From: Streptomyces lincolnensis
GTDB lineage: Bacteria > Actinomycetota > Actinomycetes > Streptomycetales > Streptomycetaceae
DNA: 64,000 nucleotides
Direction of reading: 5' to 3'
Assembly: GCF_001685355.1 (NCBI RefSeq)
Contig: NZ_CP016438.1
Span: 6,262,001 to 6,326,000 of the forward strand
Part shown: positions 17,046 through 25,831 of the stretch, piece after piece
Position numbering within the stretch: the first letter of the stretch is position 1
How the letters are laid out: each line of letters starts with the position of its first letter
The notes under the pieces: model-generated
What the model was told of the DNA's origin: nothing
Database searches by the model: none
Seen by the model: the letters and a program-made list of their open reading frames with translations, nothing else
Program-made: the position numbers and the translations under genes

Positions 17046-17380
17046 GAGAGCGGGATGCCCCCGCGGGCCGTACCGTGCACACAGCGTCGCGAAGCCGTTG
17101 CGCGGCGGTGATGACTCCGGGACCGCGCGCCGTTTCCGTGTCCACGCGGTCCCGACAGGTGAACAGATCGGTCTTCGATCCGCCTGGCGTGGTATCCGTG
17201 AAGGAAGGGGTGGTGCCCTCCGGCAACCACCCGGCCGGAAAAATCGGCCGAGTGTACCCACCCCGAACGGTACATATGCGTCCGGCGGTCAGATTTTCTT
17301 CCCCTAACGGGTTGAACTTTTGTTGATCGAGGGTCAGTTGACCGGTCGGGCGTCCTACCCTTCAGAGGGTGAAGCAATTG
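17046..17380. promoter_or_regulatory. Divergent intergenic region before the amidohydrolase
   Basis: This 335-bp stretch is less GC-rich than its neighbours. AACTTTTGTTGATCGAGG at 17315-17332 nearly repeats the sequence at 11151-11170. A TACCCT -10-like hexamer lies at 17356-17361, and GAGGGTGA (17364-17371) is a ribosome-binding site spaced correctly for ATG 17381. I see no gene here. Confidence 0.4.
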
Positions 17381-18604
17381 ATGTCGCTAGAGTCCGAGGC
17401 CGATCTCCCCGGGGAAGCCGTGCTTCCCGGTGCGCTTCCCGAGGCGCTCCGTGCCGAACTCGTCGCCTTCCGCCGCGACCTGCACATGCACCCGGAGCTC
17501 GGCAACCAGGAGTTCCGCACCACCGCGGCGATCAAGGAACGGCTGGAGCGGGCCGGTCTGAAGCCGCGGGTGCTCGCCGTGGGGACCGGGCTCGTGTGTG
17601 ACATCGGCGACTGGGACGGCGGGCGTCCCATGCTCGCGCTGCGCGCCGACATCGACGGCCTGCCCATCCCGGACACCAAGAGCGAGTGCCCCTACCGCTC
17701 GACCGTCCCGGACCGGGCGCACGCCTGCGGCCACGACGTCCACACCACCGTGGTGCTCGGCGCCGGCCTGGTCCTCGCCGAACTGCACCGGCGCGGGCTG
17801 CTGCCGCGGCCCGTGCGGCTGGTGTTCCAGCCGGCCGAGGAGGTGCTGCCGGGCGGTGCCGCCGACGCCATCGACTGCGGGGTGCTCGAAGGCGTCGGCA
17901 AGATGATCGCCGTGCACTGCGACCCCCGGGTCGACGCGGGCCGCATCGGGCTGCGCGAGGGTGCCATCACCTCCGCCTGCGACCGGCTGGAGATCGCGCT
18001 CGACGGGCCCGGCGGCCACACCGCGCGCCCCCATCTGACGACCGACCTCGTCACCGCCGCCGCCCGGGTCGTCACCGACGTCCCCGCGCTGGTCGCCCGC
18101 CGCGTCGACACCCGCGCCGGGCTCGCCGTGACCTGGGGCCGTATCGAGTCGGGCCACGCCCCGAACGTGATCCCGCAGCACGCCGAGCTCTCCGGCACCG
18201 TGCGCTGCCTCGACATCGACGCCTGGAAGCAGGCGCCCGACATCGTGGTCGCCGCGATCGACGAGGTCGCCAACCTGCACCGCGCCAAGTCGGAGATCAA
18301 CTACGTCCGTGGTGTCCCGCCCGTGGTCAACGACCCGGCGGTGACCGAGCTGCTGCGCGACGCCATGACGGTCCGCCGCGGCGCAGACGCGGTGGAGGGC
18401 ACCGAACAGAGCCTGGGCGGCGAGGACTTCTCCTGGTACCTCCAGCACGTCCCCGGCGCCATGGCCCGCCTCGGCGTCCGCACCCCCGGCGAGCGCACCG
18501 TCCGCGACCTCCACCAGGGCGACTTCGACGCCGACGAGTCGGCGATCGAGGTCGGCGTGGAGCTGTTCACGGCGGCGGCGCTGCTGGACGCGGCCGGCGC
18601 CTAG
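17381..18604 (+). CDS. M20-family metal-dependent amidohydrolase
   Basis: A 407-aa M20D-type protein related to N-acyl-L-amino acid and hippurate hydrolases. Metal-ligand and catalytic segments are RADIDGLPI, HACGHDVHTT, FQPAEEVLPGGA and, near the end, LGGEDFSWYL. A dimerisation insert contains GGHTARPH. It would cleave an N-acyl amino acid or similar amide in the cytoplasm. I chose the ATG preceded by GAGGGTGA; a GTG four codons earlier (17369) could serve if the mRNA is leaderless. A strong terminator follows, so it is monocistronic. It sits between the surface-polymer and nucleoside-uptake genes without an obvious link to either. Confidence 0.85.
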   Translation: MSLESEADLPGEAVLPGALPEALRAELVAFRRDLHMHPELGNQEFRTTAAIKERLERAGLKPRVLAVGTGLVCDIGDWDGGRPMLALRADIDGLPIPDTKSECPYRSTVPDRAHACGHDVHTTVVLGAGLVLAELHRRGLLPRPVRLVFQPAEEVLPGGAADAIDCGVLEGVGKMIAVHCDPRVDAGRIGLREGAITSACDRLEIALDGPGGHTARPHLTTDLVTAAARVVTDVPALVARRVDTRAGLAVTWGRIESGHAPNVIPQHAELSGTVRCLDIDAWKQAPDIVVAAIDEVANLHRAKSEINYVRGVPPVVNDPAVTELLRDAMTVRRGADAVEGTEQSLGGEDFSWYLQHVPGAMARLGVRTPGERTVRDLHQGDFDADESAIEVGVELFTAAALLDAAGA

Positions 18605-18645
18605 TCCGGATCCCCGCAAGGGAGCTCCGCAAGGGACCTCCGCAA

Positions 18646-18675
18646 GCGGAGCGGCTTTCACGAGAGCCGCTCCGC
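18646..18675 (+). terminator. Terminator after the amidohydrolase
   Basis: Perfect 11-bp arms GCGGAGCGGCT (18646-18656) and AGCCGCTCCGC (18665-18675) enclose an 8-base loop, 41 bases after the stop. There is no U-run, as is common in Streptomyces. Confidence 0.7.
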
Positions 18676-18807
18676 CGTCCGGCGCAACACGGTTGTAAGC
18701 CAATCGTGAACTGCTCGCAATGTGGCGCGTGGGGCTCGAAGACTCTCAGTTCAGACGCTGTTTGCCTCGAATCGATAACGGCTTCGAGAGAGGTCTTTTT
18801 CTGACAT

Positions 18808-18819
18808 CTACGCGCGTTA
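18808..18819. promoter_or_regulatory. Palindromic operator variant upstream of bmpA
   Basis: CTACGCGCGTTA, matching 10 of 12 positions of the palindrome found before add, deoC and the purine nucleoside phosphorylase gene, and preceded by the same AT. It lies 104 bases before the bmpA start and overlaps a possible -10 element. Confidence 0.6.
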
Positions 18820-18923
18820 CGATGCCGCGAAGCCGACGCCGCCGGGGCGTCGCGGCCCGAGCACTGGCATGGTGCTCACATGAAGCGCCGACATGGCGCT
18901 CAGGTCAGGTGAAGGAGCCTCCC

Positions 18924-19982
18924 GTGCGCCGGGTAGCCAAGCTTTCCGCTGCGTGTATCGCTTCCGCAGCTCTCGCACTGACTGCCACCGCGTGTGGCAG
19001 CACATCCTCCGAGAACGACAGTTCGTCCTCGGCCTCCGACGGCGGCAAGGACGGTGTCAAGATCGGCCTCGCCTTCGACGTCGGCGGCCGTGGTGACCGT
19101 TCCTTCAACGACTCCGCGGCGCGCGGTGCGGACAAGGCCAAGGAGGAGTTCGGCGGCGACATCAAGGAGCTCACCGCCAAGAGCTCCGACACCGAGGCCG
19201 ACCGTGAGCAGCGTCTGTCGGACCTGGCCGACGCCGGCTACAACCCGGTCATCGGTGTGGGCTTCGCCTACGCCACGTCGATCGGCAAGGTGTCCGCGAA
19301 GTACCCGAAGGTGAGCTTCGGCATCATCGACTCGGTGGTGGAGGCCAAGAACGTCAACAGCATCACCTTCACCGAGGAGCAGGGCTCCTACCTGGCCGGT
19401 GTCGCCGCGGCGCTGAAGACCAAGAAGGACCACGTCGGCTTCGTCGGCGGCGTCGACACCCCGCTGATCAAGAAGTTCGAGGCGGGCTACGTCCAGGGCG
19501 TCAAGGACACCAAGCCGAGCGTCAAGGTCGACGTCCAGTACCTGAGCCGCGGCACCGACCTGTCCGGCTTCTCCAGCCCGGACAAGGGCAAGGAGGCCGC
19601 GTCGGGCATGCTCGACAACGGCGCGGACGTGGTCTACGCGGCGGCCGGTTCCTCCGGCAACGGCGCGATCGAGGCGGTCAACGGCGTCAAGGGCGCCTGG
19701 GCCATCGGCGTGGACTCCGACCAGTACAACATCCCGGGTCTGGCCAAGTACAAGAACTCGATCCTGACCTCGATGGTCAAGAACGTGGATGTCGGTGTCT
19801 ACGACTTCATCAAGTCGGTCCACGACGCCAAGCCGCTGACCGGCGTCAACAACTACTCGCTGGCCACCGACGGTGTCTCGCTCGCCACCAGCGGCGGCTT
19901 CATCGACGACATCAAGCCCCAGCTGGACGCGGCGAAGAAGAAGATCGTCGACGGCGGCATCAAGGTCAAGACCACTCCGTGA
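18924..19982 (+). CDS. bmpA: BmpA-type nucleoside-binding lipoprotein of an ABC importer
   Basis: The 352-aa product starts at GTG 18924 with GGAG nine bases upstream. It has a lipoprotein signal (VRRVAKL, a hydrophobic stretch, then TATAC with the lipidated Cys). A Ser-rich linker follows, then a Bmp/PnrA domain: GLAFDVGGRGDRSFNDSA, EQRLSDLADAGYNPVIGVGF and WAIGVDSDQ. PnrA proteins bind purine nucleosides outside the membrane. The ATPase and two permeases follow directly, and salvage enzymes lie behind them, so nucleoside uptake is a firm inference. A terminator separates it from the ATPase, allowing the binding protein to be expressed in excess. Confidence 0.93.
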   Translation: MRRVAKLSAACIASAALALTATACGSTSSENDSSSSASDGGKDGVKIGLAFDVGGRGDRSFNDSAARGADKAKEEFGGDIKELTAKSSDTEADREQRLSDLADAGYNPVIGVGFAYATSIGKVSAKYPKVSFGIIDSVVEAKNVNSITFTEEQGSYLAGVAAALKTKKDHVGFVGGVDTPLIKKFEAGYVQGVKDTKPSVKVDVQYLSRGTDLSGFSSPDKGKEAASGMLDNGADVVYAAAGSSGNGAIEAVNGVKGAWAIGVDSDQYNIPGLAKYKNSILTSMVKNVDVGVYDFIKSVHDAKPLTGVNNYSLATDGVSLATSGGFIDDIKPQLDAAKKKIVDGGIKVKTTP

Positions 19983-20005
19983 CCTGAGGTTCCCGGCCGA
20001 ACCTG

Positions 20006-20043
20006 GGCTCGGCGAGGGGGCGTTGACAGCCCCTCGCCGAGCC
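20006..20043 (+). terminator. Terminator after bmpA with the next promoter's -35 in its loop
   Basis: Arms 20006-20019 and 20030-20043 are perfect 14-bp complements. The 10-base loop contains TTGACA (20023-20028), and 16 bases after it is TAACAA (20045-20050), a possible -10 for the ABC operon. Confidence 0.75.
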
Positions 20044-20050
20044 ATAACAA
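20023..20050 (+). promoter_or_regulatory. Predicted promoter of the nucleoside ABC operon
   Basis: TTGACA (20023-20028), 16-base spacer, TAACAA (20045-20050). The expected start near 20057 is immediately before the palindrome at 20061-20072. Confidence 0.5.
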
Positions 20051-20060
20051 TGTGTCAACT

Positions 20061-20072
20061 CTACGCGTGTAG
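20061..20072. promoter_or_regulatory. Palindromic operator variant upstream of the ABC operon
   Basis: CTACGCGTGTAG, one change from the 12-bp palindrome shared with add, deoC and the phosphorylase gene, again preceded by CT/T. It lies just downstream of the predicted transcription start, a position suited to repression. Confidence 0.65.
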
Positions 20073-20146
20073 CACGGAGTTGCCGCGCTAGCGTCACCGA
20101 CGCCTGCCCTCCCCTACGCAGCCCTTTTCCCCGAGGAGAGTGCGCC

Positions 20147-21706
20147 ATCAACGCGTCCAGCCCTCCCGCAGCCGTCGAACTGCGCGGCATCACCAAGCGA
20201 TTCCCCGGCGTCGTCGCCAACCGGGACATCGACATCACCGTCAGCACCGGCACCGTCCACGCCCTGTGCGGTGAGAACGGCGCCGGCAAGTCCACCCTGA
20301 TGAAGATCCTCTACGGCATGCAGCAGCCGGACGAGGGCACCATCACGGTGGCCGGCGAGCGGGTCACCTTCAATAACCCCGCCGACGCCATCGCCCGCGG
20401 CATCGGCATGGTGCACCAGCACTTCATGCTCGCCGACAACCTCACCGTCCTGGAGAACGTCGTTCTCGGCGCGGAGAAGCTGTACGGCATCGGCGCCAAG
20501 GCGCGCACGAAGATCAAGGAGATCTCCGACGCGTACGGACTGGGCGTCCGCCCCGACGTCCTCCTGGAGGAACTCGGCGTCGCCGACCGCCAGCGCGTGG
20601 AGATCCTCAAGGTCCTCTACCGCGGCGCCCGGACCCTCATCCTCGACGAGCCCACCGCCGTCCTCGTGCCCCAGGAGGTCGACGCCCTCTTCGACAACCT
20701 GCGCGAGCTGAAGGCCGAGGGCCTCACCGTCATCTTCATCTCCCACAAGCTGGGCGAGGTGCTCTCCGTCGCCGACGAGATCACCGTCATCCGGCGCGGC
20801 ACCACCGTCGGCACGGTGGACCCGCGGACCACCACCTCCAAGCAGCTCGCCGAGCTGATGGTGGGCAGCGAACTGCCCACCCCGGAGACCCACGAGTCCA
20901 CGGTCACGGACGTGGCGATGCTCACGGTGGACGGACTGCGTCTGAGCCAGACCGACCTCGACGGCGTCGAGCGCATCATCCTCGACCGGATCGGCTTCAC
21001 CATCCACAAGGGCGAGATCCTCGGCATCGCCGGTGTGGAGGGCAACGGCCAGTCGGAGCTGGTCGAGGCGATCATGGGCATCCGCACCCCCGACGCCGGC
21101 ACCATCACGCTCGACGGCACCGACATCTCCCAGACCGCCACCCGCCGCCGCCGCGAGGCCGGCGTCGGCTACATCCCCGAGGACCGCCACCGCCACGGCC
21201 TGCTCCTCGAAGCCCCGCTGTGGGAGAACCGCATCCTCGGCCATGTCACCGAGAAGCCCAACGCGCGCGGCGGCCTCCTCGACCTCAAGGGCGCCCGCAC
21301 CGACACCCAGCGGATCATCGAGGACTACGACGTCCGCACGCCCGGTATCGAGGTCACCGCCGCCTCGCTGTCCGGCGGCAACCAGCAGAAGCTGATCGTC
21401 GGCCGCGAGATGAGCCACGCGCCCAAGCTCCTCATCGCCGCCCACCCCACCCGCGGTGTGGACGTCGGAGCCCAGGCCGCCATCTGGGACCACATCCGGC
21501 AGGCCCGCCGCGAGGGCCTGGCCGTGCTGCTGATCTCGGCCGACCTGGACGAGCTCATCGGACTCTCCGACACCCTGCGGGTGATGTACCGCGGCCGCCT
21601 GGTCGCCGACGCCGACCCCGCCACGATCACCCCCGAAGAGCTGGGCTCCGCCATGACGGGTGCGGCCTCCGGCCACCTGGAGCACACAGAGGACGACGCC
21701 CGATGA
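20147..21706 (+). CDS. Nucleoside ABC importer ATP-binding protein, apparent ATC start
   Basis: The 519-aa protein has two ABC domains (RbsA/YufO type) powering the BmpA-linked nucleoside importer. Walker A GENGAGKST occupies residues 43-51. ABC signatures and a Walker B ending LILDEPTAVL follow in the first half; the second half has GVEGNGQSE and LSGGNQQK. The first canonical in-frame start, ATG 20300, lies inside Walker A and cannot be the true start. GAGGAGAG at 20133-20140 is correctly spaced for ATC at 20147, which begins INASSPPAAVELRGITKRF, the expected family N-terminus. Either ATC is used or the base is a sequencing or assembly error. The stop overlaps the next start (ATGA). Confidence 0.88.
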   Translation: MNASSPPAAVELRGITKRFPGVVANRDIDITVSTGTVHALCGENGAGKSTLMKILYGMQQPDEGTITVAGERVTFNNPADAIARGIGMVHQHFMLADNLTVLENVVLGAEKLYGIGAKARTKIKEISDAYGLGVRPDVLLEELGVADRQRVEILKVLYRGARTLILDEPTAVLVPQEVDALFDNLRELKAEGLTVIFISHKLGEVLSVADEITVIRRGTTVGTVDPRTTTSKQLAELMVGSELPTPETHESTVTDVAMLTVDGLRLSQTDLDGVERIILDRIGFTIHKGEILGIAGVEGNGQSELVEAIMGIRTPDAGTITLDGTDISQTATRRRREAGVGYIPEDRHRHGLLLEAPLWENRILGHVTEKPNARGGLLDLKGARTDTQRIIEDYDVRTPGIEVTAASLSGGNQQKLIVGREMSHAPKLLIAAHPTRGVDVGAQAAIWDHIRQARREGLAVLLISADLDELIGLSDTLRVMYRGRLVADADPATITPEELGSAMTGAASGHLEHTEDDAR

Positions 21707-22830
21707 ACAAGCTCACCGCACGGATCGACAAGGAGCGGCTGCTCCTCGGCCTCGCGGCCCCGCTGCTCGCGCTCGTCGCGGCGATCGTCGTCACCACCCT
21801 GGTGATCCTCGCCACCGGCAAGAACCCGGGCGCCGCCTTCAGCGACATGCTGACCTACGGCTCCGCCAGCGACAGCCAGGTCTACATCCTCAACAAGGCG
21901 ACGACGTACTACCTGGCGGGTGTCGCGGTGGCCGTCGGCTTCCGCATGAACCTGTTCAACATCGGCGTCGACGGCCAGTACCGGCTCGCCGCGTTCATCG
22001 CCGCCGTCCTCGGCGGGGCGCTGACCGTGCCCGGCTGGATCGCCATCCCGCTGATCATCCTGTGCGCCATGGCGACCGGCGCCCTGTGGGCGGCCATCGC
22101 GGGCGTCCTCAAGGTGACCCGCGGGGTCAGCGAGGTCATCTCGACGATCATGCTCAACTCGATCGCCACCGCGGTCATCGCCTACCTGCTCCAGCCCGGA
22201 AAGCTCGCCGAGCTCCAGAGCGGCGGCACGGTCGTCTCCACCAAGCCGCTGCCGAAGGACTCGTACTTCTTCTCCATCGACACCGGCCCGGCCGGTGAAC
22301 TGTGGGGCTTCATCGTCATCGCCGCGCTCGTCGGCGTCGCGTACTGGTTCATCCTCGGCCGCACCCGGTTCGGCTTCGACCTGCGCACCGTGGGCCAGTC
22401 CGAGAGCGCCGCCGCCGCGAGCGGTGTCAGCGTGAAGAAGATGGTCGCCACCAGCATGATCATCTCGGGTGCGGTGGCCGGTCTGATCGGCATGCCGACC
22501 CTCCTCAACGACAGCCACCAGTTCAGCAACGACTTCCCGGCGGGCATCGGCTTCACCGGCATCGCCATCGCGCTGCTCGGCCGCAACCACCCGGTCGGCA
22601 TCGCCCTCGGCGCCCTGCTGTGGGGCTTCCTGGAGCGCACCACCAACCACCTGGAATTCGAGGGCTACGACAAGGAGATCCTCGGCGTCATCCAGGGCGT
22701 CATCGTCCTGTGTGTCGTCATCGCCTACGAGGTCGTACGCCGCTACGGCCTCAAGCGCCAGCAGCAGCGGGTCGGCGCCGAACTCGCCGCCCAGGCCGCC
22801 GCCCCGACCGAGAAGCAGGAGGTGGCGTGA
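21703..22830 (+). CDS. Nucleoside ABC importer permease (first of pair)
   Basis: A 375-aa branched-chain/ribose-type ABC permease (BPD_transp_2) with about nine to ten hydrophobic helices. FRMNLFNIGVDGQYRLAA carries the conserved N-IGxxGQ signature of the nucleoside YufP/NupP group, and TRGVSEVISTIMLN marks the cytoplasmic coupling region. The ATG overlaps the ATPase stop, and the gene ends in TGATG shared with the second permease. It forms half of the membrane channel through which BmpA delivers nucleosides. Confidence 0.92.
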   Translation: MNKLTARIDKERLLLGLAAPLLALVAAIVVTTLVILATGKNPGAAFSDMLTYGSASDSQVYILNKATTYYLAGVAVAVGFRMNLFNIGVDGQYRLAAFIAAVLGGALTVPGWIAIPLIILCAMATGALWAAIAGVLKVTRGVSEVISTIMLNSIATAVIAYLLQPGKLAELQSGGTVVSTKPLPKDSYFFSIDTGPAGELWGFIVIAALVGVAYWFILGRTRFGFDLRTVGQSESAAAASGVSVKKMVATSMIISGAVAGLIGMPTLLNDSHQFSNDFPAGIGFTGIAIALLGRNHPVGIALGALLWGFLERTTNHLEFEGYDKEILGVIQGVIVLCVVIAYEVVRRYGLKRQQQRVGAELAAQAAAPTEKQEVA

Positions 22831-24113
22831 TGACTGCCACGATGACCGACACGCCGCCGCCCGCGGCGCCCAAGGCGGACAGCGGATCCAGGAGCGGCCG
22901 CTCGCTCGGCATGATCCTCATGATCGTCGCGGGTGCGCTGCTTCTGGTGTCCGCGGTGCGCGTCCTCACCGGCGCCGAGCAGCTCACCTCCGACGGACAG
23001 ATCAGCGCCGCGCTGGCCCTGGCCGTGCCCATCGGTCTGGCCGGTCTCGCCGGTCTGTGGTCGGAGCGGGCCGGCGTGGTCAACATCGGCCTCGAAGGCA
23101 TGATGATCCTCGGCACCTTCGGCGCCGGCTGGATCGGCTGGCAGTCCAGCCCCTGGCTCGGCCTGCTGTGCGGGGTCGGCTTCGGCGTCCTCGGCGGTCT
23201 GGTGCACGCCGTCGCGACCATCACCTTCGGCGTCGACCACATCGTCTCCGGTGTCGCGGTCAACCTGCTCGCCCTCGGCGCCACCCAGTACCTCGCCAAG
23301 CTCGTCTTCTCGGAGGGCGGCGCGGCGGACGCGGGCGGCAACCCCAAGCAGTCCCCGCCCGCGGACTCGCTGCCCAACATCGACGTGCCCGGTCTCTCGG
23401 ACGCCCTCCAGTCGGTCGAGAAGCACCACTGGTTCCTGATCTCCGACCTCGCCGGCATCATCGGCGGACTGGTCACCAACCTGTCCGTGATCACGCTGCT
23501 CGCCGCGGCGCTGTTCGTGGGCAGCTGGTGGCTTCTGTGGCGCACCGCCTTCGGCCTCCGGCTGCGCTCCTGCGGCGAGAACCCGGTCGCCGCCGAGTCC
23601 CTCGGCGTCAACGTCTACAAGTACAAGTACGCGGCCGTGGCCGTCTCCGGCGGCCTCGCCGGACTCGGCGGCGCCTTCCTCGCGCTGGTCACCTCGCACA
23701 TCTACCTGGAGGGCCAGACCGGCGGGCGCGGCTACATCGGCCTCGCGGCCATGATCTTCGGCAACTGGCGTCCGGGCGGCCTGGCGATGGGGGCCGGCCT
23801 GTTCGGCTTCTCCGACGCCCTCCAGCTGCGCAACGGCGGCGAGACCGTGCACGCGCTGCTGCTCCTGCTGGTCGTGCTGCTCGCGCTCCTGGCCGGCTGG
23901 AAGCTGTACAAGAAGGCGCTGTGGCAGGGCGTGGCCAGCGCGGTCACCGCCGTCCTCGTCCTGGTCTGGTACCTGCTCACCGACAACGTGCCCAGCGACT
24001 TCGTGGGCGCCACCCCGTACGTCGTCACCCTGCTGGTGCTGTCGCTGTCCGCGCAGCGCCTCAGGATGCCCAAGGCGGACGGTATGCGGTACCGGAAGGG
24101 ACAGGGCAAGTGA
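22830..24113 (+). CDS. Nucleoside ABC importer permease (second of pair)
   Basis: A 427-aa permease of the YufQ/NupQ type. After a polar N-terminal extension of about 25 residues come repeated hydrophobic helices. ERAGVVNIGLEGMMILG is the family signature near residue 80, GVDHIVSGVAVNLLALG follows, and GGRGYIGLAAMIFGNWRP lies in the second half. It is 60-80 residues longer than typical relatives because of C-terminal helices after about residue 345. The start overlaps the preceding stop by one base, and its stop overlaps the cytidine deaminase start, so the four genes are translationally linked. Confidence 0.92.
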   Translation: MTATMTDTPPPAAPKADSGSRSGRSLGMILMIVAGALLLVSAVRVLTGAEQLTSDGQISAALALAVPIGLAGLAGLWSERAGVVNIGLEGMMILGTFGAGWIGWQSSPWLGLLCGVGFGVLGGLVHAVATITFGVDHIVSGVAVNLLALGATQYLAKLVFSEGGAADAGGNPKQSPPADSLPNIDVPGLSDALQSVEKHHWFLISDLAGIIGGLVTNLSVITLLAAALFVGSWWLLWRTAFGLRLRSCGENPVAAESLGVNVYKYKYAAVAVSGGLAGLGGAFLALVTSHIYLEGQTGGRGYIGLAAMIFGNWRPGGLAMGAGLFGFSDALQLRNGGETVHALLLLLVVLLALLAGWKLYKKALWQGVASAVTAVLVLVWYLLTDNVPSDFVGATPYVVTLLVLSLSAQRLRMPKADGMRYRKGQGK

Positions 24114-24502
24114 CCGACGTCGACTGGGAGCGGTTGCGCGAGGTGGCCCGGGACGCCATGTCCCGGGCGTACGCCCCGTACTCCCGCTACCCGGTCGGCG
24201 TGGCGGCCCTCGTCGACGACGGCCGGATCGTCTCCGGCTGCAACGTCGAGAACGCCTCCTACGGCCTCGGCCTGTGCGCCGAGTGCGGACTGGTCTCGGA
24301 GCTCCAGAACACCGGGGGCGGCCGGCTGACGCACTTCACCTGCGTCGACGGCCACGGCGAGATCCTCGTCCCGTGCGGCCGCTGCCGGCAGCTGCTGTAC
24401 GAGTTCGGCGGCGCCGACCTGCTGCTGGAGACCCCGGCGGGCATCCTGCCGCTGTCGAGGATGCTGCCCCAGGCCTTCGGCCCGGACCATCTCACCAAGT
24501 AA
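24110..24502 (+). CDS. cdd: Cytidine deaminase
   Basis: A 130-aa protein of the tetrameric, single-domain type. It converts cytidine and deoxycytidine to uridine and deoxyuridine. The catalytic zinc motifs are CAEC near residue 56 (with the proton-shuttling Glu) and PCGRCRQ near 87. The substrate-binding GCNVENASYG lies just before. The GTG start overlaps the permease stop (GTGA), making deamination a direct continuation of uptake in the same transcript. Length and motifs are normal. Confidence 0.95.
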   Translation: MTDVDWERLREVARDAMSRAYAPYSRYPVGVAALVDDGRIVSGCNVENASYGLGLCAECGLVSELQNTGGGRLTHFTCVDGHGEILVPCGRCRQLLYEFGGADLLLETPAGILPLSRMLPQAFGPDHLTK

Positions 24503-24525
24503 CTCCCGTTAGGAAAGCCAAAGCC

Positions 24526-25809
24526 ATGGCCATGGACGCCATCTCCGTCATCCGCACCAAGCGGGACCGCGGTGAACTCAGCGACGAGCAGATCGACTGG
24601 GTCATCGACGCGTACACCCGCGGGGAGGTCGCCGACGAGCAGATGTCCGCGCTCGCCATGGCGATCCTGATCAACGGCATGAACCGCCGGGAGATCGCCC
24701 GCTGGACGGCCGCGATGATCGCCTCCGGCGAGCGCATGGACTTCGCGTCCCTGTCCCGTCCGACGGCCGACAAGCACTCCACGGGCGGCGTGGGCGACAA
24801 GATCACCCTCCCGCTGGCGCCCCTGGTGGCGGCCTGCGGTGCGGCGGTCCCGCAGCTCTCCGGCCGCGGTCTCGGCCACACCGGCGGCACCCTGGACAAG
24901 CTGGAGTCGATCCCGGGCTGGCGCGCGCTGCTCTCCAACGAGGAGATGCTGTCCGTGCTCGACGGCACCGGCGCGGTGATCTGCGCGGCGGGCGACGGCC
25001 TGGCCCCCGCGGACAAGAAGCTCTACGCCCTGCGTGACGTCACGGGCACGGTGGAGGCGATCCCCCTGATCGCCTCGTCCATCATGTCGAAGAAGATCGC
25101 GGAGGGGACGGGCTCGCTCATCCTGGACGTGAAGGTCGGCACCGGTGCCTTCATGAAGACGATCGAGGACGCCCGCGAGCTGGCGTCCACGATGGTCGGC
25201 CTCGGCACGGACCACGGGGTCAGGACGGTCGCGCTGCTGACGGACATGTCCACCCCCCTCGGCCGCACGGCGGGCAACGCCCTGGAGGTCCGCGAGTCCG
25301 TCGAGGTCCTGGCGGGCGGCGGCCCGTCGGACGTCGTGGAACTGACCCTCGCCCTGGCCCGCGAGATGCTGGACGCGGCGGGCGTGCGCGACGCCGACCC
25401 CGCGAAGGCGCTGGCCGACGGCTCCGCGATGGACGTCTGGCGCCGGATGATCACGGCCCAGGGCGGCGACCCGGACGCGACCCTGCCGGTCGCCCGCGAG
25501 CAGCATGTGGTGAAGGCGAGCGCCTCCGGCGTCCTCACCCGCCTCGACGCCTACGGCATCGGCGTCGCCGCCTGGCGCCTCGGCGCGGGCCGCGCCCGCA
25601 AGGAGGACCCGGTCCAGGCGGGCGCGGGCGTGGAGATGCACGCCAAGCCCGGCGACCCGGTCACCGAGGGCCAGCCCCTCCTGACCCTCCACACCGACAC
25701 CCCGGAACGCTTCGAGTACGCCCTCCAGTCGATCGAGGGCTCCTACGACATCGCGGCGGCGGGGACGGACTTCACGGCGTCCCCGGTCGTACTGGAACGC
25801 ATCGCCTGA
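24526..25809 (+). CDS. deoA: Thymidine/pyrimidine nucleoside phosphorylase
   Basis: The 427-aa enzyme phosphorolyses thymidine and deoxyuridine to the base and (deoxy)ribose 1-phosphate. Family segments are DKHSTGGVGDKITL (phosphate binding), SGRGLGHTGGTLDKLE (the thymidine phosphorylase signature) and VKVGTGAFMKT. The C-terminal part GAGVEMHAKPGDPVTEGQPLLTLHTD is the lipoyl-like domain of the class. It starts 23 bases after cdd and ends the operon at a strong hairpin. Its sugar phosphate product is the substrate side of deoC, once isomerised. Confidence 0.95.
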   Translation: MAMDAISVIRTKRDRGELSDEQIDWVIDAYTRGEVADEQMSALAMAILINGMNRREIARWTAAMIASGERMDFASLSRPTADKHSTGGVGDKITLPLAPLVAACGAAVPQLSGRGLGHTGGTLDKLESIPGWRALLSNEEMLSVLDGTGAVICAAGDGLAPADKKLYALRDVTGTVEAIPLIASSIMSKKIAEGTGSLILDVKVGTGAFMKTIEDARELASTMVGLGTDHGVRTVALLTDMSTPLGRTAGNALEVRESVEVLAGGGPSDVVELTLALAREMLDAAGVRDADPAKALADGSAMDVWRRMITAQGGDPDATLPVAREQHVVKASASGVLTRLDAYGIGVAAWRLGAGRARKEDPVQAGAGVEMHAKPGDPVTEGQPLLTLHTDTPERFEYALQSIEGSYDIAAAGTDFTASPVVLERIA

Positions 25810-25831
25810 CCTGCGGTTTCCTCATTCGGGT

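Larger units (their letters stand above)
18605..18923. other. Intergenic region: 13-bp tandem repeat, terminator, bmpA control region
   Basis: The first part carries three CCGCAAG copies at an exact 13-base period (18614, 18627, 18640), running into the terminator stem. The second part holds the bmpA control region, with the operator variant CTACGCGCGTTA at 18808-18819 overlapping a possible -10 TACGAT (18818-18823). No gene is visible. Confidence 0.6.

Noticed and set aside
20300..21706. ATG 20300 as start of the ABC ATPase
   Set aside because: It would remove the Walker A motif and about 50 conserved residues.
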